Shown here: in pieces, positions 1-4,965 of the stretch
How the letters are laid out: every line of letters begins with the position of its first letter
How positions within the stretch are numbered: position 1 is the stretch's first letter
Source: CAKRHR01 sp964423195
GTDB taxonomy: Bacteria; Bacillota; Clostridia; Lachnospirales; Lachnospiraceae
Assembly: GCA_964423195.1 (NCBI GenBank)
Contig: CAYRDY010000090.1
Location: 1-8,167 of the forward strand
DNA length: 8,167 nt
Direction: 5' to 3'
The notes under the pieces: model-generated
Databases searched by the model: none
What the model saw: the letters and a program-made list of their open reading frames with translations, nothing else
What the model was told of the DNA's origin: nothing
Program-made: the position numbers and the translations under genes

Positions 1-115
1 CGGGATTGAGGAGCCTGCCGAAGATCAGGAGTTTTGCGAACCCGTAGACGTCATATCCGGCTGCGAATTCCGCGAAATTTGTCGAAAACTTTTGTGTCTG
101 TACCCCTTGAAATTT
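1..115 (-). pseudogene. Possible IS1634-like transposase remnant, N-terminal part, cut by window edge
   Basis: Reading the minus strand from about 115 down to 1, one frame is open to the window edge and ends with YDVYGFAKLLIFGRLLNP. This resembles the N-terminal segment of IS1634/IS4-type transposases, where a hydrophobic helix is followed by an R-(I/L)-L-x-P motif. No start codon with a ribosome site precedes it. Upstream, the peptide in this frame stops looking like a protein, while another minus-strand frame (ending at position 51) reads TKVFDKFRGIRSRI, which could be the preceding part of the same protein after a frameshift. That suggests a decayed insertion sequence, or a real gene whose beginning is disrupted. 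The similarity is from memory only and the fragment is short. A chance open frame in GC-rich DNA is the main alternative. Confidence 0.33.
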
Positions 116-248
116 CAAATTTTTTATGATACCATGGGAACACTTGGTGAGGCGCAGACGGCGGTCGGACAGCGGGCAGGTGGATCCGCGCCCGACAGCC
201 GGCCGGTGCGGACACTTTTGTTTCTCGGACTTTAATCATAACGGGTCT

Positions 249-276
249 GAAAAATTTTTCTTTTTTGCATATGCAA
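249..276. repeat. Two adjacent perfect 12-bp palindromes
   Basis: GAAAAATTTTTC (249-260) and TTGCATATGCAA (265-276) are each perfect inverted repeats, separated by four T residues. They lie in the AT-rich half of the intergenic region, about 180-200 bases before the spore-protein start. Adjacent dyads of this size could be operators for a dimeric regulator or part of an insertion-sequence end. The AT-rich one could also be chance. No regulator gene adjoins them in the window. Confidence 0.4.
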
Positions 277-363
277 GTTCATATTTCCTTAGGTATTCTC
301 TGAGGCATTTCTATGGCCATATCGGCGCTAACGTATTTCCTTGTAGCAAAGTAGTTTTGTGAT

Positions 364-405
364 ACAGGCATCCAAGGGTTTTCTGCCGATGACGCCTGTG
401 TCATC
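364..405 (+). promoter_or_regulatory. Hairpin with loop complementary to an upstream hexamer
   Basis: GATGAC (388-393) and GTCATC (400-405) form a perfect 6-bp stem around the 6-nt loop GCCTGT (394-399). That whole loop is complementary to ACAGGC (364-369), so the two pairings could combine as a pseudoknot or compete. CATCC occurs at 369-373 and again at 402-406, and both copies are complementary to GGATG (440-444), which abuts the ribosome site of the spore-protein gene. Pairing is visible in the sequence; a regulatory role is inferred. There is no T-run, so it is not a standard terminator. Confidence 0.3.
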
Positions 406-452
406 CATGTCGTTTGGTTTGGTTAAATGATTTTTGGAAGGATGGGATTCAA

Positions 453-662
453 ATGAAAGAAAAAAATGAAAAAATACCAACACGCGAAGAGATTGAGAAG
501 CTGTCAGAAAAAGAGCGGATGAAATATGAGATTGCCGAGGAGCTAGGACTCTATGAGAAAGTCCTCAAGGGCGGCTGGCGCTGCCTGACACCAGGCGAGG
601 CGGGGCGCATCGGCGGCATCATGACGACGCGGCGCAGAGCAATGAAGAAAAATCATGGATAA
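453..662 (+). CDS. Small acid-soluble spore protein, alpha/beta-type family
   Basis: A 69-residue protein resembling the divergent clostridial branch of alpha/beta-type SASPs, which coat and protect DNA in dormant spores and are cut by the GPR protease at germination. After a charged N-terminus, residues 24-31 (KYEIAEEL) include EIA, matching the core of the GPR site (T/S)E(I/F)A but with Tyr at the first position. Residues 41-60 include G-W-R-C-L-T-P-x-E-A-G-R-I-G-G-x-M-T, the family's Gly-Gly region, followed by a basic tail. Start: ATG 453 is preceded by GGAAGG (436-441). The in-frame ATG at 414 would add 13 unlikely residues (MVWLNDFWKDG...) and lacks a good ribosome site. The stop overlaps the next gene by 8 bases. 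An isolated SASP gene would normally end in its own terminator; here the gene runs straight into a PIN-toxin gene. The Cys at residue 44 is uncommon for classical SASPs. Confidence 0.77.
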   Translation: MKEKNEKIPTREEIEKLSEKERMKYEIAEELGLYEKVLKGGWRCLTPGEAGRIGGIMTTRRRAMKKNHG

Positions 663-1149
663 ACCGAGCGTGTATCTGGATACTTCAGTCATCAGTTATT
701 TAGATCAGCGGGATGCACCGGAACAGATGCTGGAAACACTGGAATTGTGGACACTGTTCCGGCAGAAGATGTATGAGGTCTACATTTCGGATATTGTGAT
801 GCAGGAAATGAGTAAGTGCAATCCTATAAAATTAAAAAATCTGTTGTATTATTTAGGGCAAATAGATTATACTATAGTAAATGCAAACGAAAAGACTGAT
901 CGCCTGGCCTTAAAGTTCATAGAAAATGGTATTTTAAAACAAAAAAATTTTGCGGATTGCAGGCATATAGCAATTGCAATGTTGTCAGGCTGTCATATCA
1001 TTACATCATGGGATTTTAAACATATTGTAAATGCGAAAACAGTGGAGGGAGCGAATGCGATTGCGTCTATGGAAGGATATAAAGAAATTCTTATTTATTC
1101 ACCGTCGATGTTATTGAAGGGAGCTGAATTTTTTTATGGAGGAACCTGA
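655..1149 (+). CDS. PIN-domain ribonuclease, putative toxin of a type II toxin-antitoxin pair
   Basis: A 164-residue single-domain PIN protein, the usual size for VapC-like toxins, which are Mg-dependent RNases that cut tRNA, rRNA or mRNA. It opens with VYLDTSVISYL, placing Asp9 at the first catalytic position. Glu51 (QEMSK), Asp101 (FADCRHIAIA) and Asp120 (TSWDFKHI) complete an acidic set, so the nuclease looks intact. The C-terminal NAIASMEGYKEILIYSP also fits a PIN subfamily with IxxxEGYxxxxIxxP endings. It starts inside the end of the spore-protein gene (ATGGATAA overlap) with only a weak GAAG ribosome site, so translation may be coupled to that gene. The 3' end overlaps the next small gene by 14 bases. 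Bases 780-1130 are much more AT-rich than the surroundings, with many TTA, ATA and AAA codons, a sign of horizontal acquisition. Its RNA target is unknown. Confidence 0.85.
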   Translation: MDKPSVYLDTSVISYLDQRDAPEQMLETLELWTLFRQKMYEVYISDIVMQEMSKCNPIKLKNLLYYLGQIDYTIVNANEKTDRLALKFIENGILKQKNFADCRHIAIAMLSGCHIITSWDFKHIVNAKTVEGANAIASMEGYKEILIYSPSMLLKGAEFFYGGT

Positions 1150-1342
1150 ACTTAGTCCGAGATTTGATGTCGATGATATCAGAAAACTTCGGGAATATGA
1201 TTCAATGCGCTATATGCATATGACGTCTGAAGAAATAATAGCGGAGACAAGGAAGGGGGCAGCCAAGGTTCTGGCGATGCTTGAGGAGCAGAAAGAGCGC
1301 AGGGGCGCCATAGCGGAAAGCAAGGGTAGTGCTGGTATCTGA
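1136..1342 (+). CDS. Putative antitoxin partner of the PIN-domain protein
   Basis: A 68-residue hydrophilic protein, mostly helical by eye. The core around residues 12-55 (DVDDIRKLREYDSMRYMHMT, then SEEIIAETRKGAAKVLAMLE) resembles small proteins commonly adjacent to this PIN subfamily, with a D-I-x-K-(I/L)-R-E-x motif, then M-T-x-E-E and an amphipathic helix. No clear DNA-binding fold is visible, so it may act by wrapping the toxin active site. ATG 1136 lies 12 bases after AAGGGAG (1117-1123), somewhat long but usable, and overlaps the end of the toxin gene, so the order is toxin first. The C-terminal 15 residues (GAIAESKGSAGI) look disordered. The call rests on size, position and motif; an accessory protein of another kind is possible. 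Confidence 0.62.
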   Translation: MEEPELSPRFDVDDIRKLREYDSMRYMHMTSEEIIAETRKGAAKVLAMLEEQKERRGAIAESKGSAGI

Positions 1343-1393
1343 ACGATTTGCCAAAGCCATGCTGATCGCCTGGCCGGCGGAATGGAGATTGAG

Positions 1394-2182
1394 ATGGATC
1401 CTTATACAAGTTTTGCGGAGGTTTATGACACCCTGATGGACAACATTCCATACAGTGACTGGTGCGGCTACCTGACGTCTTTGCTGAGGCGGTATGGCGT
1501 TGAGGACGGACTTGTCCTGGACATGGGCTGCGGCACGGGAACGATGACGCAGCTTCTATGCGCGGCGGGTTATGATATGATCGGACTCGACAACTCGGCA
1601 GACATGCTGGCGGTCGCCGCGCGAAAGGCAGAGGAAAATCGGATGGACATTCTGTATTTATTGCAGGATATGCGCGATTTTGAATTGTACGGGACTGTGC
1701 GAGCCGTGATCAGTGTCTGTGACAGCATCAATTATATCCTGGAGGAGGAGGAGCTTCTGCGTGTCTTTCGGCTGGTCAACAATTATCTCGACCCTGGCGG
1801 CGTGCTGATCTTCGACCTGAATATGCCGTATAAATATGAAGTGCTCGGCGACTGCACGATCGCGGAGAACCGCGAGAATTGCAGCTTTATCTGGGACAAT
1901 TTTTATGACGCGGATGCGCGGATCAATGAGTATGACCTGAACCTGTTTATCAGGGACGAACGGGTGCGGGAGAGCTCCGGTGCGGGTGAGCCTTTTCTGC
2001 GTTTTTCTGAGACGCATTATCAGCGGGCCTATGCGCTGGACACGATCCGTGGGCTGATCGAGGCCGCGGGGATGACTTTCGTGGCGGCCTATGACGCTTT
2101 TAGCTATGATGCGCCGAGGGCGGACAGCGAACGGGTTTACGTGGTCGCCAGAGAGCGCGGCAAGGAAATTTCCGGAGGTTGA
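1394..2182 (+). CDS. Class I SAM-dependent methyltransferase
   Basis: A 262-residue soluble protein with a Rossmann-type methyltransferase fold. Motif I is LVLDMGCGTG (residues 40-49). The acidic residue that binds the SAM ribose is Asp66 (IGLDNS). Motif II is around QDMRDF (91-96), and the segment VISVCDSINYIL then LDPGGVLIFDLNMP matches the post-I and motif III strands. The N-terminus (YTSFAEVYDTLMDNIPY) is typical of the clostridial group often found beside hslO. The substrate cannot be read from the sequence; this group includes small-molecule and RNA methylases. Start choice: ATG 1394 has GGAG (1384-1387) six bases upstream and matches the family start. ATG 1382 would add four residues and has no well-spaced site. 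It lies 51 bases after the antitoxin gene and is followed by the repeat-rich leader of hslO, with which it may be co-transcribed. Confidence 0.88.
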   Translation: MDPYTSFAEVYDTLMDNIPYSDWCGYLTSLLRRYGVEDGLVLDMGCGTGTMTQLLCAAGYDMIGLDNSADMLAVAARKAEENRMDILYLLQDMRDFELYGTVRAVISVCDSINYILEEEELLRVFRLVNNYLDPGGVLIFDLNMPYKYEVLGDCTIAENRENCSFIWDNFYDADARINEYDLNLFIRDERVRESSGAGEPFLRFSETHYQRAYALDTIRGLIEAAGMTFVAAYDAFSYDAPRADSERVYVVARERGKEISGG

Positions 2183-2220
2183 GATTATTTGACATTTCTT
2201 GATACTGCCGCCAGCCAGAA

Positions 2221-2260
2221 TGAGATATTTCTGCCGTCAATGAGATATTTCTGCCGTCAA
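2221..2260 (+). repeat. Perfect 20-bp tandem duplication
   Basis: TGAGATATTTCTGCCGTCAA occurs twice head to tail with no mismatch (2221-2240 and 2241-2260). A third, diverged 19-base copy (TGAGATTTTCTTCTGTCAA) sits at 2296-2314. Perfect identity of the first two points to a recent duplication, for example by replication slippage, and the copy number may vary between strains. Confidence 0.95.
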
Positions 2261-2287
2261 TTAAAAGGCGGTGGCTGTGCCGCCGCC
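2261..2287 (-). terminator. Terminator-like hairpin read on the minus strand
   Basis: On the minus strand, GGCGGCGGC-ACA-GCCACCGCC is followed at once by TTTTAATT, the form of a Rho-independent terminator. On the plus strand the same hairpin has no T-run after it, so it should not stop transcription into hslO. No minus-strand gene ends nearby, so its use is unclear. It may simply be a by-product of the repeat unit, or it may limit antisense transcription from the hslO side. Confidence 0.3.
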
Positions 2288-2334
2288 AGTCGAAATGAGA
2301 TTTTCTTCTGTCAAGTGAAAGGCGGAGGAGTAGA

Positions 2335-3225
2335 ATGGAGATTATGATGAGTGACTATATCGTGAGAGCGACCGCGGCCGGCGCGCAGGTGCGTGTCTTT
2401 GCAGCGACGACAAGAAACATGGTGGAGGAGGCGCGGGCGAGGCACAATACGAGCCCGGTGGCGACGGCGGCGCTTGGCCGCCTGCTGAGCGCGGGCGCGA
2501 TGATGGGCGCCATGTTGAAAGGCGACAATGACAAGCTGACGCTGCAGATCAAGTGCAGTGGGCCGATCGGGGGATTGACCGTGACTGCGGATTCGAAGGC
2601 CAATGTCAAGGGATTTGTGGAAAATCCCCAGGTGATGCTGCCGCCGAACAAGGCGGGCAAGCTGGACGTGGGCGGGGCGCTGGATCTGGGTGTCCTGAGC
2701 GTGATCAAGGATCTGGGTCTCAAAGAACCCTATGTGGGACAGACGCATCTGGTATCGGGCGAGATCGCCGAGGATCTGACCTATTATTTTGCCGCCAGCG
2801 AACAGATCAATTCCAGTGTCGCCCTGGGCGTGCTGATGGAGAAAAACAATACAGTCGGTCAGGCCGGCGGTTTTATCCTGCAGTTGATGCCGTCCGCTGA
2901 GGAGGATGTGATCGCGCGTCTTGAGGAAAATCTGAAATCGCTTCCTTCGGTGACGACACTTCTGGATCAGGGCTGCACGCCGGAGACGATGCTTGACCTG
3001 GTGCTTCAGGGACTCGACCATGAGATTCTGGAGACAATGCCGACCCGCTTTGCGTGCGACTGCTCCAGAGAAAAAGTCGAGAAAGCCCTGATCAGTATCG
3101 GCAGGGACGAGCTGACGGATATGATCCGGGAGGGCAAGCCGATCGAGGTCAAATGTCATTTCTGCAATACCGATTATCAATTTTCAGTCGAAGAATTAAG
3201 GAATTTACTGCTGAAGGCTCAGTAG
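2335..3225 (+). CDS. hslO: Hsp33, redox-regulated holdase chaperone
   Basis: A 296-residue cytoplasmic protein of the full Hsp33 length. Hsp33 is a chaperone that is inactive while its C-terminal zinc centre is reduced; oxidative unfolding releases zinc and exposes the client-binding surface. The zinc centre is intact: Cys241-x-Cys243 and Cys274-x-x-Cys277 (ETMPTRFACDCS, then KCHFCN). N-terminal family blocks are also clear: RHNTSPVATAALGRLLSAG, the GPIGG turn near 77-80, ENPQV, GKLDVGGA, and SEQINSSVALGVL. Start choice: ATG 2335 has GGAGG (2324-2328) six bases upstream. ATG 2347, which gives MSDYIVRA, fits the usual family N-terminus and has GGAG at 2337-2340, so the protein may be four residues shorter. 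The repeat leader before it may tune translation. The exporter genes follow after 21 bases with no terminator between, which suggests co-transcription. Confidence 0.97.
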   Translation: MEIMMSDYIVRATAAGAQVRVFAATTRNMVEEARARHNTSPVATAALGRLLSAGAMMGAMLKGDNDKLTLQIKCSGPIGGLTVTADSKANVKGFVENPQVMLPPNKAGKLDVGGALDLGVLSVIKDLGLKEPYVGQTHLVSGEIAEDLTYYFAASEQINSSVALGVLMEKNNTVGQAGGFILQLMPSAEEDVIARLEENLKSLPSVTTLLDQGCTPETMLDLVLQGLDHEILETMPTRFACDCSREKVEKALISIGRDELTDMIREGKPIEVKCHFCNTDYQFSVEELRNLLLKAQ

Positions 3226-3246
3226 TTTGCAAAGGATCGCTTACAA

Positions 3247-4965
3247 ATGAAAGTTATCTTAAATTATCTTCGCCCTTTTCGTTTTCGAATGCTGGCGGGA
3301 TTTGCCACGAAAGTGGCCGGCACGCTGTCAGAGCTGATCCTGCCGTTTATTCTGACATATATTCTTGAGCATGTCATCGTCAGTCAGGATATCGGAAGGA
3401 TCGCCGGCTACGGCGCGGTGATGATATTATTCAGCGTGGCAGCCTGCATCGGCAACATTGTCGCCAACCGCATGGCGGCGGGCGTCACGGCGGATTTCTC
3501 AAGGGCGCTGCGGCGGGATTTATTTTCGAAAATCCTCTATCTGTCCGCCCGCGATACGGATCGTTTCACCATACCGTCCCTGGAATCACGCATTACCACG
3601 GACACCTACCATATCCATGATTTTATCGGCATGATGCAGCGCATGGGCGTGCGCGCGCCGATTCTCCTGCTCGGCGGCATTGCCATTACCCTGATCATGG
3701 ACAGGGCGCTGGCGCTGGTGATGATCGCCACCCTGCCGCTGATCTTTATCGTCGTCTTCGGCATTTCTCGAAAGGGCATCCCGCTCTACACGAAAGTGCA
3801 GTCATCGGTGGATGAGATGGTGCGCGTTGTGCGGGAGGATACCCAGGGCATCCGGGTCATCAAGGCGCTCTCCAAAAATGAATATGAGAACCGCCGTTAT
3901 GACGCCGTCAATGCTGGACTGGCCAGGCAGGAGCGCCACGCGAATTTGGTGATGGGAATCGTCAATCCGGTCATGACGATGCTGATGAACCTGGGGATTG
4001 CAGGGGTGGTCGCTGTTGCGGCGCTGCGCGTGGCCAATCACACATCCTCACCGGCGACTGTCATCGCGTTTATGCAGTATTTTACGCTGGTTTCCATGGC
4101 AATGCTGTCCCTGTCGCGCATGTTTACAATGTATACAAGATTTGCCGCATCGTCGGATCGTGTTGCGGAAGTGCTGAAAACACCCGACACTTTTTATGTC
4201 ACGGCGGATGACGGGAGAGGCGACGCGGGAATTCACATCTGCTTTGAGCATGTGACTTTTTCTTATTTTGGCAAAAAGCCAAATCTTGAAAATCTGTCAC
4301 TCTCACTCGCGCGCGGCGGCAGACTGGGCGTGATCGGCGCGACAGGAAGCGGCAAGACGACATTTGTCAAGCTCCTGCTCCGGTTCTATGACGCTGACGC
4401 CGGCGAGATCAGGATTGGCGGGCGGCTGATCAGTTCGTATTCGAGAGAGGATTTGGCGGCGATGTTTGGCGTTGCCCTGCAAAATGACTTTATTTACGCG
4501 GACACGATCGAGGAGAATATCCGCTTCGGCAGAGATCTGTCGGAGGCGGATGTGGTCAGGGCGGCGAAAATTGCGCAGGCGCATGATTTTATCATGGAAA
4601 TGACCGACGGCTATCAGCACATGCTGTCCTCAAAGGGGACGAACCTGTCCGGTGGGCAGCGCCAGAGGGTGCTGATCGCCCGCGCGCTCGCCGCGCATCC
4701 GCAGATATTGATTTTGGATGACTCGTCATCAGCGCTCGATTACCGCACCGATGCCAACCTGCGCCGCGCGCTTGCGGCAGAGATGTCGGATGTGACGGTG
4801 ATCACCGTTGCCCAGCGCGTCAGTTCGGTCAAAAACTGTGATCAGATTATCGTTCTCGATGAGGGACGCGTGATCGGACAGGGTACGCATGAGGAACTGT
4901 TGGCGCATTGTCGGGCGTACCGTGAGATCAGTGAGTCGCAGATGGGAGGCGCTTTTGTTGAGTAG
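3247..4965 (+). CDS. ABC exporter half-transporter with degenerate catalytic site (first subunit)
   Basis: A 572-residue membrane protein with a type IV (ABC-B-like) exporter membrane domain (about 1-310) fused to an ATPase domain (about 330-560). Hydrophobic segments lie near 15-42, 55-75, 136-175, 236-262 and 271-290. ATPase motifs: A-loop Tyr340, Walker A GATGSGKT (364-371), Q-loop Gln412, signature LSGGQ (467-471), Walker B ILILD (487-491). The residue after Walker B is Asp492 where active subunits have Glu, and the switch position is Gln523 (TVAQRVSSV) where they have His. Both changes mark the degenerate half of heterodimeric exporters such as TM287/288 and BmrCD/LmrCD. The canonical signature here would complete the active site of the partner. 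AAAGGA (3231-3236) lies ten bases before the ATG. The substrate is not readable; multidrug, lipid or peptide export are all possible. It overlaps the partner gene by 8 bases. Confidence 0.95.
   Translation: MKVILNYLRPFRFRMLAGFATKVAGTLSELILPFILTYILEHVIVSQDIGRIAGYGAVMILFSVAACIGNIVANRMAAGVTADFSRALRRDLFSKILYLSARDTDRFTIPSLESRITTDTYHIHDFIGMMQRMGVRAPILLLGGIAITLIMDRALALVMIATLPLIFIVVFGISRKGIPLYTKVQSSVDEMVRVVREDTQGIRVIKALSKNEYENRRYDAVNAGLARQERHANLVMGIVNPVMTMLMNLGIAGVVAVAALRVANHTSSPATVIAFMQYFTLVSMAMLSLSRMFTMYTRFAASSDRVAEVLKTPDTFYVTADDGRGDAGIHICFEHVTFSYFGKKPNLENLSLSLARGGRLGVIGATGSGKTTFVKLLLRFYDADAGEIRIGGRLISSYSREDLAAMFGVALQNDFIYADTIEENIRFGRDLSEADVVRAAKIAQAHDFIMEMTDGYQHMLSSKGTNLSGGQRQRVLIARALAAHPQILILDDSSSALDYRTDANLRRALAAEMSDVTVITVAQRVSSVKNCDQIIVLDEGRVIGQGTHEELLAHCRAYREISESQMGGAFVE
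4944..4949 (+). promoter_or_regulatory. Ribosome site that fixes a TTG start
   Basis: GGGAGG lies inside the last codons of the first exporter gene, eight bases before TTG 4958 and five before TTG 4955. It is the only strong ribosome site near the junction and places the second exporter gene start at a TTG overlapping the upstream TAG. This arrangement favours coupled translation and balanced synthesis of the two subunits. Confidence 0.75.

Larger units (their letters stand above)
116..452. other. Intergenic region without a convincing gene
   Basis: About 340 bases with no supportable coding sequence. The frames open here give low-complexity or unlikely peptides rich in Arg, Pro and Ser. The first 110 bases are GC-rich and the rest is AT-rich with T-runs, so a composition boundary lies near 235. 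Visible elements are two adjacent palindromes (249-276), a small hairpin system (364-405) and the ribosome site of the next gene (436-444). I looked for a sporulation sigma-G promoter and a vegetative sigma-A promoter ahead of the spore-protein gene and found no match good enough to call. Confidence 0.6.
2205..2330 (+). repeat. Duplicated leader unit upstream of hslO
   Basis: Two diverged copies of one unit can be read. Copy A runs from TGCCGCCAGCCAGAATGAGAT (from 2206) to AAAAGGCGGTGGC (2263-2275). Copy B runs from TGCCGCCGCCAGTCGAAAT (from 2278) to GAAAGGCGGAGGAG (2317-2330). Both have GCCGCC at the left, a TGAGAT...TTCT...GTCAA centre and AAAGGCGG at the right. Copy A is lengthened by an internal 20-bp tandem duplication. 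The right end of copy B is the Shine-Dalgarno sequence of hslO, so copy A carries a decoy-like version of the same element (GGCGGTGG). A fourth weak match to the centre (TGAGATTATTT) sits at 2180-2190, overlapping the methyltransferase stop. Confidence 0.7.
2208..2330 (+). promoter_or_regulatory. Candidate structured leader with alternative stems controlling hslO translation
   Basis: Four GC-rich segments can pair in competing ways. Segment 1 is CCGCC (2208-2212), segment 2 is GGCGGTGGC (2267-2275), segment 3 is GCCGCCGCC (2279-2287) and segment 4 is GGCGGAGG (2321-2328), the hslO ribosome site. Segments 2 and 3 form a 9-bp hairpin with one G-U pair and the loop TGT. Segments 3 and 4 can form 7 of 8 pairs, which would hide the ribosome site. 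Segments 1 and 2 can pair over 5 bp, which would free segment 3. The 2:3 hairpin is by far the most local and should normally leave the ribosome site open. The pairings are visible; switching is inference. Confidence 0.4.

Noticed and set aside
126..362. A 78-codon plus-strand open frame in the left intergenic region
   Set aside because: The peptide has no recognisable motif, changes character halfway (Arg-rich then Phe/Tyr-rich) and lacks a ribosome site.
280..430. A sigma-G or sigma-A promoter for the spore-protein gene
   Set aside because: Partial matches such as TTGTAG (341-346) with GATACA (361-366) have a 14-base spacing, too short, and no GHATR/CATnnTA pair with correct spacing was found.
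414..452. ATG 414 as the start of the spore-protein gene
   Set aside because: The extra residues are Trp-rich and unlike the family; GGAAGG precedes ATG 453.
2221..2314. The repeats as a CRISPR array
   Set aside because: Two copies are directly adjacent without spacers, the third is diverged, and no cas gene is present.
2311..3180. A 289-codon minus-strand open frame
   Set aside because: It is antisense to hslO, with Arg/His/Gln-rich low-complexity content; the plus strand encodes an unmistakable Hsp33.
4889..4957. ATG 4889 as the start of the second exporter gene
   Set aside because: The added residues are out-of-frame reading of the first exporter gene, and the strong ribosome site points to TTG 4958.
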